DNA from: Aneurinibacillus sp. REN35
GTDB taxonomy: Bacteria > Bacillota > Bacilli > Aneurinibacillales > Aneurinibacillaceae
DNA: 64,000 nt
Assembly: GCF_041379945.2 (NCBI RefSeq)
Contig: NZ_JBFTXJ020000002.1
Coordinates: 124,001-188,000 of the forward strand
Reading direction: 5' to 3'
The position numbers were made by a program, and so were the translations under genes. Numbering within the stretch: position 1 is the stretch's first letter; each line of letters opens with the position of its first letter. Shown piece after piece: positions 36,573-44,931 of this stretch. The notes under the pieces were generated by a model, which was given only the letters and a program-made list of their open reading frames with translations, searched no databases and was not told where the DNA came from.

Positions 36573-36830
36573 ATGTGTCAGACAAGGGCGTCCGTATCGG
36601 ACATTCACATAGCCGTTGCACAGCTGCAGCAATTGGCGGCATATGTAGAGCGTTCGACCGATCAATGGAGACAGCACGCCGAGCACAGGGGCATGAATGA
36701 GTGGGACACCGCTTTTGCCATAACGCTGCAAAAAGCGGAAGAACTCCGACAATCATTAGAAGCACTGCAGCATCGGATGCAGAATGAGAGGAAGACCGAG
36801 CCTGGGTTTACCATTCATGTATTCAATTGA
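36573..36830 (+). CDS. Small helical protein of unknown function in the hydrogenase operon
   Basis: 85 aa, mostly helical and charged (HIAVAQLQQLAAYVERSTDQ, LQKAEELRQSLEALQHRM). It has a perfect AAGGAGG site nine bases before ATG and lies 21 bases after hypE, so it is probably translated. The N-terminal MCQTRASV has one cysteine. I do not recognise a family. An IS-like hairpin follows directly after its stop. Confidence 0.6.
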   Translation: MCQTRASVSDIHIAVAQLQQLAAYVERSTDQWRQHAEHRGMNEWDTAFAITLQKAEELRQSLEALQHRMQNERKTEPGFTIHVFN

Positions 36831-36900
36831 ACTACTCACGACTGAAGTCGCGAGATTCCTGCGCTGAACGCCCCTCATTGAAAATAAGGGGCGTTCTCGG
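36829..36900. mobile_element. IS200/IS605-type end hairpin (relic)
   Basis: Positions 36833-36862 contain CTCACGACT-GAA-GTCGCGAG followed by ATTCCTGCGCTGAAC, which is like the right-end hairpin of IS200/IS605-IS1341 elements as I remember them. A second stem AACGCCCCT / AGGGGCGTT (36867-36895) follows. No tnpA or tnpB frame is present. It would be a solo end or PATE-like remnant; without a database match this is a pattern-based call. It lies inside the hydrogenase operon between orf85 and the cytochrome-b5-like gene. Confidence 0.45.
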
Positions 36901-36979
36901 CACTATCGTAAAATACACCTCTTCTTCCCTTAGCGAATAGAATGGCCCATAAAGTTTGTCAGCGAAGGAGAAGCAGAGT

Positions 36980-37480
36980 ATGAACAATAAAGAAATCATT
37001 CAAAGGCAGATTCAGGTGGCTTTTGATGAAATTCAGTACCTCATTCGTCTACTGTACTCGACAACGGATTATCATACAAAAAATTTAACACTCAATCAGC
37101 TGTGGAACAAAATTTCGCTGCTGCACTTTCTTGTTGCCTTACTGGATCAGCCATCTCCTTCCCTCCCCATCACCCCCACGTTACCGCAGCTGACACAGCA
37201 GGTGACAACGACGAATTCATCTACTCCGTCCCCATCCGTCGAGAACGTACCTTCCATAAGCAGGAGTCAGCTGGCAGCATATAACGGCAGAAACGGTCAG
37301 CCTGCGTATGTGGCCGTTAACGGCATCGTATATGATGTGACCAATAATAAAGCGTGGTCCGCCGCCTCCCATTTTGGTTTATCTGCGGGGAAGGACCTGA
37401 CGAAAGAGTTTGCCTCCTGCCATGCAGGGCAGCAGTGGATTTTACGCACATTAAAGCCGGTGGGGAGGCTGGTTGGATGA
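36980..37480 (+). CDS. Cytochrome-b5-like heme-binding protein beside the hydrogenase
   Basis: 166 aa from ATG 36980 (GAAGGAGAAGCAGAGT in front). Residues 1-60 are helical; 60-95 form a Pro/Thr/Ser-rich linker; about 96-166 are a cytochrome-b5-like domain (RSQLAAYNGRNGQPAYVAVN, GIVYDVTNNKAWSAASHFGL). Histidines in SHFGLSAGKDL and ASCHAGQQ are at the positions used for bis-His heme in the small clostridial-type b5 domains. No signal peptide or membrane segment. It overlaps the small-subunit start (ATGA), so it is probably the electron partner of the enzyme. Confidence 0.78.
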   Translation: MNNKEIIQRQIQVAFDEIQYLIRLLYSTTDYHTKNLTLNQLWNKISLLHFLVALLDQPSPSLPITPTLPQLTQQVTTTNSSTPSPSVENVPSISRSQLAAYNGRNGQPAYVAVNGIVYDVTNNKAWSAASHFGLSAGKDLTKEFASCHAGQQWILRTLKPVGRLVG

Positions 37481-38367
37481 ATCAGGAATACATTTTGCCC
37501 CCGGAATCGATCCAAGCAGACGCGGTTGCACAGCGCTTGACCCAACAAGTAAGAGAGCGCATTCGGGAAGGGACGCTGCGAAGGAAAAAGCTCGTATGGC
37601 TGGAGCTGACCGGGTGCTCTGGTAACATCATTTCTTTATTGGACGGCTTCGCCCCCGATTTTGAATATGCAATCACAGAGATGGTGGATCTGGTATACAG
37701 CAACAGTTTAATGGCTGCCGAAGGGGAAGAGGCCATCAAACAATTAATGACGGAGACAGAAGGAGAATTTATCTTAGCGGTCGAAGGGGCTGTCGCGCTC
37801 AAAAATAATGGCCTGTACAACATTATTGGAAGCTGGCAGGGTGAGCCGCTGACAGCGCTAAAGGCAGCGCAGATGCTGGGGGAAAAGGCGGCTCATATCA
37901 TCGTAGTAGGTGCTTGTGCTGTGGACGGCGGCCCTTCTGCTGCGAAGCCGAACCCCGCCCAATGCGTGGGCGTACCGGATGTTGTGCAAAGACCCATGAT
38001 TAAGCTGCCAGGCTGTCCCTGTCACCCTGACTGGTTCCTAGGCACGCTTGCTCATGTGGTGATGTATGGGGAGCCGCCGCTCGATGCGATGGACCGGCCG
38101 CTTATGTTTTACGGGACAACAATTCATGAACGTTGTCCGCGTCTTCATTTCTTTCAAAAAGGTATATTTGCTAAGACATTGGAAGAATCCACATGTTTAT
38201 TCAAGCTCGGTTGCCGTGGACCTGTCACAAGGATCGATTGTCCGACAAGGCAGTGGAACGGCCATGTGAATTGGCCGATCGGCGTGAGTACCTGTATTGG
38301 CTGTTCCCAGTTCGGGTTTCCGGATCAGATGAGCCCGTTTGTTTCCTATGACATTACAAGGGAGTAG
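37477..38367 (+). CDS. [NiFe]-hydrogenase small subunit (group 2-like, no Tat signal)
   Basis: 296 aa. No twin-arginine signal. The N-terminal cluster motif is LTGCSGNIISLL, like the GCSGN of cyanobacterial HupS-type group 2 enzymes rather than CTGCS. Other ligands: VVGACAVDGG, LPGCPCHPDW, HERCPRLHF, CLFKLGCRGP, and CIGCSQFGFPD for the distal and medial clusters. It passes electrons from the active site, here plausibly to the b5-like protein. It precedes the large subunit by three bases. Confidence 0.92.
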   Translation: MNQEYILPPESIQADAVAQRLTQQVRERIREGTLRRKKLVWLELTGCSGNIISLLDGFAPDFEYAITEMVDLVYSNSLMAAEGEEAIKQLMTETEGEFILAVEGAVALKNNGLYNIIGSWQGEPLTALKAAQMLGEKAAHIIVVGACAVDGGPSAAKPNPAQCVGVPDVVQRPMIKLPGCPCHPDWFLGTLAHVVMYGEPPLDAMDRPLMFYGTTIHERCPRLHFFQKGIFAKTLEESTCLFKLGCRGPVTRIDCPTRQWNGHVNWPIGVSTCIGCSQFGFPDQMSPFVSYDITRE

Positions 38368-38370
38368 AGG

Positions 38371-39780
38371 ATGAAAAAAAGAATTGTTATTAATCCGTTA
38401 ACAAGGATCAGCGGATTTTTGGAAATAGATGTCCTCGTCGAGAATCATGTGGTCGTGAGCGCAAAAACGAAAGGGAATTTGTTTCGTGGATTCGAACAGA
38501 TGATGGTGGGAAGAAATCCGTTCGATGCCATTTACTTAACGCAGAGAATTTGCGGGATTTGCTCGACCGCACACTCTGTGGGTTCCTCTCTGGCTTTGGA
38601 GCAGGCGATGCAGGTGACGGTAAGCGAAGAAGGCCGTTATCTGCGCGATATCATTCATGGCTGTGAGTTTTTACAAAATCATCTCAGGCATTTCTATCAA
38701 TATACGCTTCCTGACTATGCAAAGCTGCCCGAGGTTAGCCGTATCTACCAAACGGAATATATAGACTTTCGTCTGCCCAGACAGATCAATGAGGAGCTCA
38801 CGGCCCATTATTTTGAAGCTCTGCAGATGAGCCGCCTGGCGCATCAAATGCTAGCCGTTATGGGAGGAAAGGCGCCTCACAATCATGGAGTATTCATTGG
38901 CGGCGTGGCAACACCGCCAACGGTTGACCAAATCGTTCAGATGCAGTCCATTCTTAGTGAATTAGCGCGTTTTATCGAAACGAAGGCCATTCCGGATGTG
39001 TATGCAATCGCTCGTTACTATGATGATTACTATCATATGGGCAAGGGACCCGGAAATTTGCTCAGCTTCGGGGTCTTTGACCGATACCAGGAGATCGGCA
39101 CGCTGTATGTAGATCCACTGGTATACCAAAACGGAATCACCCTTCCGTTACAAGCGGAAAACATTACAGAACAAATCGACTATGCCTGGTACCAAGGAAA
39201 GAATGAGTATACTCCGTTTGAAGAGATGCCTGAGCCGGATATGGAGAAGCCGCGTGCCTATACTTGGGTCAAGGCTCCGCGTTATCGCGGCGCTCCCTTT
39301 GAAGTTGGTCCACTGGCTCGTTTGTGGCTCAGCGGCGAATACCGGCGGGGCATTTCAACTATGGATCGGACCGTTGCTAGAGTGCTGGAGCTGAAAAAAG
39401 TAGCTGATGTGCTGCATATACTGCTCAGCCGCATTCATCCCGGCATTTCCATTCAAAAGGAATGGGAGCTGCCGCAGCATGCGATGGGAGCAGGGCTGGT
39501 TGATACGACGCGCGGCGCATTAGGACACTGGTTAAAAATAGAGGATCAGCTTCTTTCCTATTATCAAATCATTACGCCGTCCACGTGGGATTTCTCACCG
39601 CAGGATGCAAAAGGCATAAACGGAACAGCTGAACAGGCGCTCATAGGAACAACGATTGAAGATGTAAGCCAACCGGTGGAACTGGGAAGAATCCTCCGTT
39701 CATTCGATCCCTGCATGTCATGCGCTACCCATGTCTATGCCCCCGGTCAAGATCCTGTCACCATCCAGGTATTTGGATGA
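38371..39780 (+). CDS. [NiFe]-hydrogenase large subunit
   Basis: 469 aa, short for an uptake enzyme. The four nickel-ligand cysteines are in RICGICSTAHS (L1) and DPCMSCATH (L2). A 15-residue tail VYAPGQDPVTIQVFG after the His would be cut off during maturation. It also has MGGKAPHNHGVFIGG and EVGPLARLW, standard for the family. It activates H2 at the Ni-Fe(CN)2CO site. Cytoplasmic location is inferred from the partner. Confidence 0.95.
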   Translation: MKKRIVINPLTRISGFLEIDVLVENHVVVSAKTKGNLFRGFEQMMVGRNPFDAIYLTQRICGICSTAHSVGSSLALEQAMQVTVSEEGRYLRDIIHGCEFLQNHLRHFYQYTLPDYAKLPEVSRIYQTEYIDFRLPRQINEELTAHYFEALQMSRLAHQMLAVMGGKAPHNHGVFIGGVATPPTVDQIVQMQSILSELARFIETKAIPDVYAIARYYDDYYHMGKGPGNLLSFGVFDRYQEIGTLYVDPLVYQNGITLPLQAENITEQIDYAWYQGKNEYTPFEEMPEPDMEKPRAYTWVKAPRYRGAPFEVGPLARLWLSGEYRRGISTMDRTVARVLELKKVADVLHILLSRIHPGISIQKEWELPQHAMGAGLVDTTRGALGHWLKIEDQLLSYYQIITPSTWDFSPQDAKGINGTAEQALIGTTIEDVSQPVELGRILRSFDPCMSCATHVYAPGQDPVTIQVFG

Positions 39781-40247
39781 AGCCCATACTCGTCCTTGGA
39801 TTAGGTAATCGGTTAATGATGGATGATGGACTCGGTGTCGAACTGGTGGAAGCGCTGATGCTGAAGTCACCTATGGATTCGCAGATAGAGTACGCTGTTG
39901 GGGAAACAGATCTGGATTATTGCCTGGATGTGGTCGAGAACAGAGAATATATCATTGTCATTGATGCTGTGGTGACGGGGAAACAACCCGGAGAAGTTTC
40001 GATGCTCCCCTTATCTGAGATGGTACCCAATAAGCCGGGTCTGTCTTTACATCATTTACACTTTATTGATCTTCTGCACCAGGTTGAACACCAAAAGAAA
40101 GGCGTATTGATCGGTGTAGAGCCTTTTACCATCGATTTTCATTGGGGCGTAAGTGAATGCATGCATGGCAGACTTCCTCTTCTGATAGAGGAGGTTCGAC
40201 GTATCATTTCCTATTTACGAAAAGATTTTTTGTGTAAAAAGATGTAA
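39777..40247 (+). CDS. Hydrogenase maturation protease (HyaD/HupD family)
   Basis: 156 aa. It starts KPILVLGLGNRLMMDDGLGV, the family signature with the nickel-sensing Asp, and has VIDAV and the His in SLHHLHFIDLL. It removes the C-terminal peptide of the large subunit. The start overlaps the large-subunit stop (ATGA), and it is the last gene of the operon. The C-terminal end is Lys-rich. Confidence 0.92.
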   Translation: MKPILVLGLGNRLMMDDGLGVELVEALMLKSPMDSQIEYAVGETDLDYCLDVVENREYIIVIDAVVTGKQPGEVSMLPLSEMVPNKPGLSLHHLHFIDLLHQVEHQKKGVLIGVEPFTIDFHWGVSECMHGRLPLLIEEVRRIISYLRKDFLCKKM

Positions 40248-40286
40248 AATAAATCTTGGCATCAAGAAAATAATGGAATATGTTTA

Positions 40287-40304
40287 TGACAGTCATCACT
40301 GACA
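40287..40304 (+). promoter_or_regulatory. Putative TetR operator upstream of the tetR gene
   Basis: TGACAGTCATCACTGACA is a near-palindrome (TGACAGT-N4-ACTGACA). A nearly identical site lies at 40941-40957 before the MFS gene. The repeat at both promoters suggests autoregulation. Confidence 0.65.
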
Positions 40305-40331
40305 TTCATTGTAGAAATAGAGGTTGTTACT

Positions 40332-40922
40332 ATGCATGTACATAAAAAACAGGATACATCCGAAAAAATAATGCTGGCTGCCATCGAGCTAATGGCAAAA
40401 CGAGGATACAATGGCGTAACGACAGAAGAAATAGCCAAAACAGCCGGCTTTAGTGAAAAAACCCTGTTTCGCCATTTTCAAAGCAAGCAAAAGCTGCTGG
40501 AGGCCGCCTTTCACCGCTATCATTATGCGGAGGAGATGAAGACCCTCTTCGATCAGCACATCACATGGGACCTTCATGCTGATTTGCTGATGATTTGTCA
40601 GAACTATCATCGAATCATGTACCAAAACCGAAAAATGCTCCAAATCGCGATGAAGGAAGGAGATAACCTTCCCGGCTTTCGTGAAACTACACATAAGCAT
40701 CCTGAACAGCTAAAAGAATACTTAACCAAATACTTTGATGATATGGGTAAAAAGGGACGAATCATTCCCATCGATTCTGAGAAAATGGCGGTTGCCTTTT
40801 TATATATGAATTTTGGCGCAGCGTTAGGCAGGATCAATAAAGATCCGATCTTCACTTCTGTTCATATGGAAGGCTTTATCGAACAAACGGCAGCGCTTTT
40901 TACTAGGGCACTGACACCCTAG
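40332..40922 (+). CDS. TetR/AcrR-family repressor
   Basis: 196 aa. N-terminal TetR helix-turn-helix (NGVTTEEIAKTAGFSEKTLFR, about residues 26-48), then a helical ligand domain. It is followed by an MFS exporter with a matching operator, so the likely ligand is a drug or similar compound. The start follows AGAGGTTGTTACT. Confidence 0.9.
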   Translation: MHVHKKQDTSEKIMLAAIELMAKRGYNGVTTEEIAKTAGFSEKTLFRHFQSKQKLLEAAFHRYHYAEEMKTLFDQHITWDLHADLLMICQNYHRIMYQNRKMLQIAMKEGDNLPGFRETTHKHPEQLKEYLTKYFDDMGKKGRIIPIDSEKMAVAFLYMNFGAALGRINKDPIFTSVHMEGFIEQTAALFTRALTP

Positions 40923-40940
40923 TGTTCTTTTTATAGTCAA

Positions 40941-40957
40941 TGACAGTTAGCACTGAC
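40941..40957 (+). promoter_or_regulatory. Putative TetR operator upstream of the MFS gene
   Basis: TGACAGTTAGCACTGAC matches the site before tetR in both half-sites with the same spacing. Confidence 0.65.
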
Positions 40958-40995
40958 TTTCTATGATGAGGTTTTATTCTAGGAGGCTGCAGAAT

Positions 40996-42381
40996 ATGAA
41001 AAAGAAAGGAAGAAGGCAAGCGGGCGAGAAATTGATGGGCGTTCTCATGTTTACGCTTACCATTTCCGCTATGAGTGTACTCGTATTTAACTTTGTTCTT
41101 CCCCAAATCAGTGCGGAGTTTCATCTGACAAACGCTCAGGTAAGCTGGATCTCTTCCTCGTATGCTCTGATTTATGGAATCGGTACAGTCATATATGGAA
41201 AGCTGGCGGATCGTTTTGCGCTAAAGAATTTGCTGACATTCGGATTAATCGTTTTTGTAGGGGGATCGCTTCTCGGCCTTACCGCCCAAACGTTCCCGGT
41301 GATAGTAGCAGGAAGATGTCTGCAGGCAGCAGGGGCCGCTGTCATTCCAGCTGCAGCGATGCTGATTCCGCTGCGCTATTTCCCGCCTGAACGAAGAGGG
41401 GAAGCAATGGGAACAATATTTGTCGGGCTTGCTCTTGGCAGTGCGCTTGGGCCTGTCATCTCGGCACTCGTTGTAAGTGTTGGCCATTGGCGCTGGCTGT
41501 TCTGCATCCCGCTCTTTATTGTATGTACACTGCCTTTTTATCGTAAATATTTAGGGGATGAAAAGGGAAGCGTTACAAAACTCGACTGGTTAGGGGGTGG
41601 TTTGCTTGCCGCTTGCGTTACGCTGCTGCTGCTGGGTATAACCATGGGAACGGCCTGGTTTCTGGGCGGATTGGCTGCTTTAGTCTTGTTTATCCTGCGA
41701 ATACGTTCGACCCCTGAGCCGTTCGTTCCGCCCAAGCTTTTCACAAACAAACGCTACACACTCAGCCTGGTGATTGCGTTTCTCGTTAGCGGCATTGGTT
41801 TTTCATTATATTTTCTGAGTCCCTTGTTATTGGCCGATGTTCATAAGCTGCCAGCCAACTGGATCGGTTTTGCCATGGTCCCTGCCGCTGCTGCTTCTGC
41901 CATTCTGGGAAGAAAAGGAGGGAAGCTCGCAGACTCGAGAGGCAACGCATTTCTTTTCTTTGTAGCATCTGGCTTGTTATCGACATGCTTTATTTTGCTT
42001 TCCACTTTCAGTGGTTCACATGCTGTATTCATCGCTTTGTTTCTGATCTTTGGTAATGTCGGGCAATCGTTTATGATGATTGTAATGTCCAATTCCGTCT
42101 CGATGACACTGCCGAAGGAACAGGCGGGTGTGGGCATGGGAATGCTATCCATGCTGAATTTCATTGCGGGTGGAATGGCTACCGGGGTATATGGCAGAGT
42201 CGTAGATATCGGATCCACGACCCATTGGAATCCGGTCAATTTTTATTCAAGTGGTGCGATTTACAGCAATATCTTTCTTGTTCTTGCCGCCTTGCATATA
42301 GCGATTCTGCTTTTCTACTATTTTCAGTTTGGCAGCTTGAATAGAAAAGAACAGGTGAATAAAAAAAGCACATCGATGTAA
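40996..42381 (+). CDS. MFS exporter, DHA2 (14-helix) type
   Basis: 461 aa, hydrophobic throughout, with about 14 predicted helices. Motif A is GKLADRFALKNLLTFG; motif C-like GSALGPVISALV occurs in helix 5. AGGAGGCTGCAGAAT precedes the ATG. Controlled by the adjacent TetR protein. Substrate unknown. The FMN reductase gene follows 30 bases later and is probably co-transcribed. Confidence 0.88.
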   Translation: MKKKGRRQAGEKLMGVLMFTLTISAMSVLVFNFVLPQISAEFHLTNAQVSWISSSYALIYGIGTVIYGKLADRFALKNLLTFGLIVFVGGSLLGLTAQTFPVIVAGRCLQAAGAAVIPAAAMLIPLRYFPPERRGEAMGTIFVGLALGSALGPVISALVVSVGHWRWLFCIPLFIVCTLPFYRKYLGDEKGSVTKLDWLGGGLLAACVTLLLLGITMGTAWFLGGLAALVLFILRIRSTPEPFVPPKLFTNKRYTLSLVIAFLVSGIGFSLYFLSPLLLADVHKLPANWIGFAMVPAAAASAILGRKGGKLADSRGNAFLFFVASGLLSTCFILLSTFSGSHAVFIALFLIFGNVGQSFMMIVMSNSVSMTLPKEQAGVGMGMLSMLNFIAGGMATGVYGRVVDIGSTTHWNPVNFYSSGAIYSNIFLVLAALHIAILLFYYFQFGSLNRKEQVNKKSTSM

Positions 42382-42411
42382 GTCAAAGGAAAAACAAAAG
42401 GAGGCATTCCC

Positions 42412-42975
42412 ATGTTGAATATCGCTATTGTGCTTGGGAGTACACGTCAGGGGCGCAACGGGGAAGCGGTTGCCCGGTGGATGTATAATTTTGCTGTAAA
42501 TCGCAACGATCACGTACGGTATGAACTGGTAGATCTTGCGGCGTATCCTCTTCCGTTCTTTGGAGAGGTGGTCCCTGCTGTTATGCAGCAGAGGGCGGCG
42601 GCAAGTGTGAAAGCCTGGTCAGAAAAAATGGCCGCCTTTGACGGATATATTTTTGTCACACCTGAATACAATCACGCAACAACAGGTGTCCTTAAAAACG
42701 CACTCGATTACTTGAATGCAGAAGTCAACAACAAGGCCGCCGGTTTTGTAGGATACGGCGGGCTGGGCGGTGCGCGGGCCATAGAAAATCTGCGGCTTAT
42801 TTTAGGTGAGCTGCAAGTGGCCGATGTCCGTACAGCGGTCACATTTTCTGTCATCACCGACTTTGAAAACATGAAGAGATTCAATCCAGCAGCGCATCAT
42901 GCAAAAAATGCGAATGAAATGCTCGATCAAGTTCTCTCCTGGAGTCGTGCATTACAAAGCCTGCGCATGGGGTAA
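42412..42975 (+). CDS. NADPH-dependent FMN reductase-family protein
   Basis: 187 aa, flavodoxin-like fold. GSTRQGRNGEAVARW binds FMN phosphate, PEYNHATTGVLKNALDYL is the usual second loop, and GYGGLGGARAIENLR is the dimer/flavin region. The family includes azo- and quinone reductases. AAAGGAGGCATTCCC precedes the ATG. Its place behind the exporter suggests detoxification of quinones or nitro compounds. Confidence 0.9.
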   Translation: MLNIAIVLGSTRQGRNGEAVARWMYNFAVNRNDHVRYELVDLAAYPLPFFGEVVPAVMQQRAAASVKAWSEKMAAFDGYIFVTPEYNHATTGVLKNALDYLNAEVNNKAAGFVGYGGLGGARAIENLRLILGELQVADVRTAVTFSVITDFENMKRFNPAAHHAKNANEMLDQVLSWSRALQSLRMG

Positions 42976-42985
42976 GATCGTGATT

Positions 42986-43025
42986 GTGGAGAAGAGCGGA
43001 TTGTTTGCCCTTCTCCACTTTTTTG
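42986..43025 (+). terminator. Terminator of the tetR-MFS-reductase unit
   Basis: GTGGAGAAG / CTTCTCCAC perfect 9-bp stem with a 15-base loop, followed by TTTTTTG. Confidence 0.85.
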
Positions 43026-43041
43026 TCCAGGGTGAATGCTT

Positions 43042-43857
43042 TTACTGCAGCTCATCAAGAAAACTCTTTACGACTAGATAAAAACCATCCGGGTCATCGA
43101 TATGGACACCGTGACCGCACTTCTCGAATACCGCAAGCCTGGTGTTCAGCCTTCGTGACACCATTTGTTCAGCTTGATTGGCGTCCAATAGGAAGCTTTT
43201 CTTACCGTGAATCAGCAAAATCGGACACGAAGAGGACAGCCAGTCTTCCCACCAAACGCCATTTACATTTTGTTGAGAAAATTTCATTCCCTTCACATCA
43301 GAACGAAAGCCCCAGCCCCTCTCATCTTCAAACACACTTTCCGCAAAATAATCAATGGCTCTAACCCCTACACGCGCAAGCGACGCTCTTAGTTCCTCTA
43401 AGGATGCAGAACGATCGGGGAGGTCTTCTGTAAAGGAGAGGTCAGCGTTAATCTCTACACCGACATCCTCCACAATGACGGCATTGACAAGAGTGGGATA
43501 GCGCGCGGCAAACTGATACGCATTTACACCACCCAAGGAATGGCCCAGGATCGTTACAGGCTGTCCGCTAAGCTCCGTATGAATTAAGTTGTACATATCC
43601 TCTAGGTAGCTTTCTCTTGTATAGTCCCTTTCCGGAGAGTGATCGCTCCAACCGTGGCCGCGTTGATCCAAACAAATCACGCGCCAATCCGTAAATCTAG
43701 CAGCTATTTCAAAAAATGTTCTGGCATCATTCATATGTCCATGCAGCATAAGCAGCAGCTTGTCACTCTCTCCACCAAAATCAAGATAGGAAAGCGTAAG
43801 ATTGCCTGATGTGAAATCATGTCTCGTTGGTAAGGGACTGCCCTCGGAAGTAAGCAT
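43042..43857 (-). CDS. Alpha/beta hydrolase
   Basis: 271 aa. Oxyanion-loop region MLHGHMNDARTF, nucleophile elbow GHSLGG (Ser), and catalytic His in CGHGVHIDDPDGF; the Asp is probably in LLIHGKKSFLLDA. The ATG at 43857 is preceded by AGGAGGACATGAC. It is divergent from the WYL gene. The substrate is not predictable from motifs. Confidence 0.88.
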   Translation of the reverse strand: MLTSEGSPLPTRHDFTSGNLTLSYLDFGGESDKLLLMLHGHMNDARTFFEIAARFTDWRVICLDQRGHGWSDHSPERDYTRESYLEDMYNLIHTELSGQPVTILGHSLGGVNAYQFAARYPTLVNAVIVEDVGVEINADLSFTEDLPDRSASLEELRASLARVGVRAIDYFAESVFEDERGWGFRSDVKGMKFSQQNVNGVWWEDWLSSSCPILLIHGKKSFLLDANQAEQMVSRRLNTRLAVFEKCGHGVHIDDPDGFYLVVKSFLDELQ

Positions 43858-43963
43858 GTCATGTCCTCCTTTTCGTTTCAAATCATATTCAACTGGACTT
43901 CGCCTTAACGATAACAGATAATAGTGACAGAAACTGTCATAATCAAAAAAATGGAGTCCTGCC

Positions 43964-44902
43964 ATGTCCAAATCAAAACGACTCATGGAATTATTAATGA
44001 CCGTCAATCAAAAACGGACGTTTACTGTGAAGGAGCTTTCTCAGGAGTTTGGTGTCTCGCAGCGAACGATCCTGCGGGATTTACAGGAGTTAAGTGAAAT
44101 AGGGGTCCCCTTATATTCTGAAGTAGGACCGCATGGCGGATATCGTGTGTTGAAGGAACGGATTCTGCCGCCGATTGCGTTCTCAGAGGAAGAAGCCGTC
44201 GCGATATTTTTTGCCATCCATGCTCTCCGCCACTATTCATCTCTTCCTTTTGAAGCGGAATCCTCTTCGGTCGTAAGCAAATTTTATCACCATATGCCAC
44301 CGGACATCCGGAACCGGATTAATCAAATGAGGAATCGTGTTGATTTTGTAACGCCTACCAGGCAGGCCAGTTCACCCTATGTATCCGCCTTGCTTGATGC
44401 CGCCATCCAGCAAAACGTTCTGCTCATAGACTATGAATCCCGAAAAAAGCGGTCCCAGCGGGAGATACAGCCCATCGGAATCTATACAAGAAACGGTCTG
44501 TGGTACTGTCCGGCCTATTGCTATCAGAACGATGACATTCGTGTGTTCCGCTGTGATCGTATTCATTCGGTCGCTCGGTCGACAACAAAGCCGATGGACC
44601 TGCAGCATATTCACCTTGAAAATAGGGAAGTGAAAAGCGGGGAGGAGAGTCTGTCTCTTTTTGTGGAATTGACGAAAGAGGGTGTAGAAGTGTGTGAAGC
44701 AGAGCCCTGGTCGGCACCGATGCTTCATACTCGGCCGGATGGAACCGGTTGGCTTGAGGGAACCATTGTAAAAAGTGATCTTTCGTTTTTTGCGAAGTTC
44801 TTCATTGGCTTATGTAATGAAGGAACGGTGGAGCAGCCGCCGGAGCTGTTGGGTGGTATAAAAAGGGAGCTGTCTAAGCTAGTGGACAAGTATGGTGGCT
44901 GA
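43964..44902 (+). CDS. WYL-domain transcriptional regulator
   Basis: 312 aa. N-terminal HTH (FTVKELSQEFGVSQRTILRD, about residues 19-38), a helical linker, a WYL domain (about 145-210; NGLWYCPAYC, EIQPIGIY, VFRCDRIHS) and a C-terminal WCX region. WYL proteins often bind nucleic acids or nucleotides and control defence genes. It begins the gene row that ends in the helicase, with 29 bases to the next gene, so it may regulate that set. Confidence 0.85.
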   Translation: MSKSKRLMELLMTVNQKRTFTVKELSQEFGVSQRTILRDLQELSEIGVPLYSEVGPHGGYRVLKERILPPIAFSEEEAVAIFFAIHALRHYSSLPFEAESSSVVSKFYHHMPPDIRNRINQMRNRVDFVTPTRQASSPYVSALLDAAIQQNVLLIDYESRKKRSQREIQPIGIYTRNGLWYCPAYCYQNDDIRVFRCDRIHSVARSTTKPMDLQHIHLENREVKSGEESLSLFVELTKEGVEVCEAEPWSAPMLHTRPDGTGWLEGTIVKSDLSFFAKFFIGLCNEGTVEQPPELLGGIKRELSKLVDKYGG

Positions 44903-44931
44903 GCATGTGATGATGGAAAGGAGAGCGGACG

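Noticed and set aside
36867-36897. AACGCCCCT/AGGGGCGTT as an operon terminator
   Set aside because: No T-run follows and the hydrogenase genes continue; better read as part of the IS-like relic.
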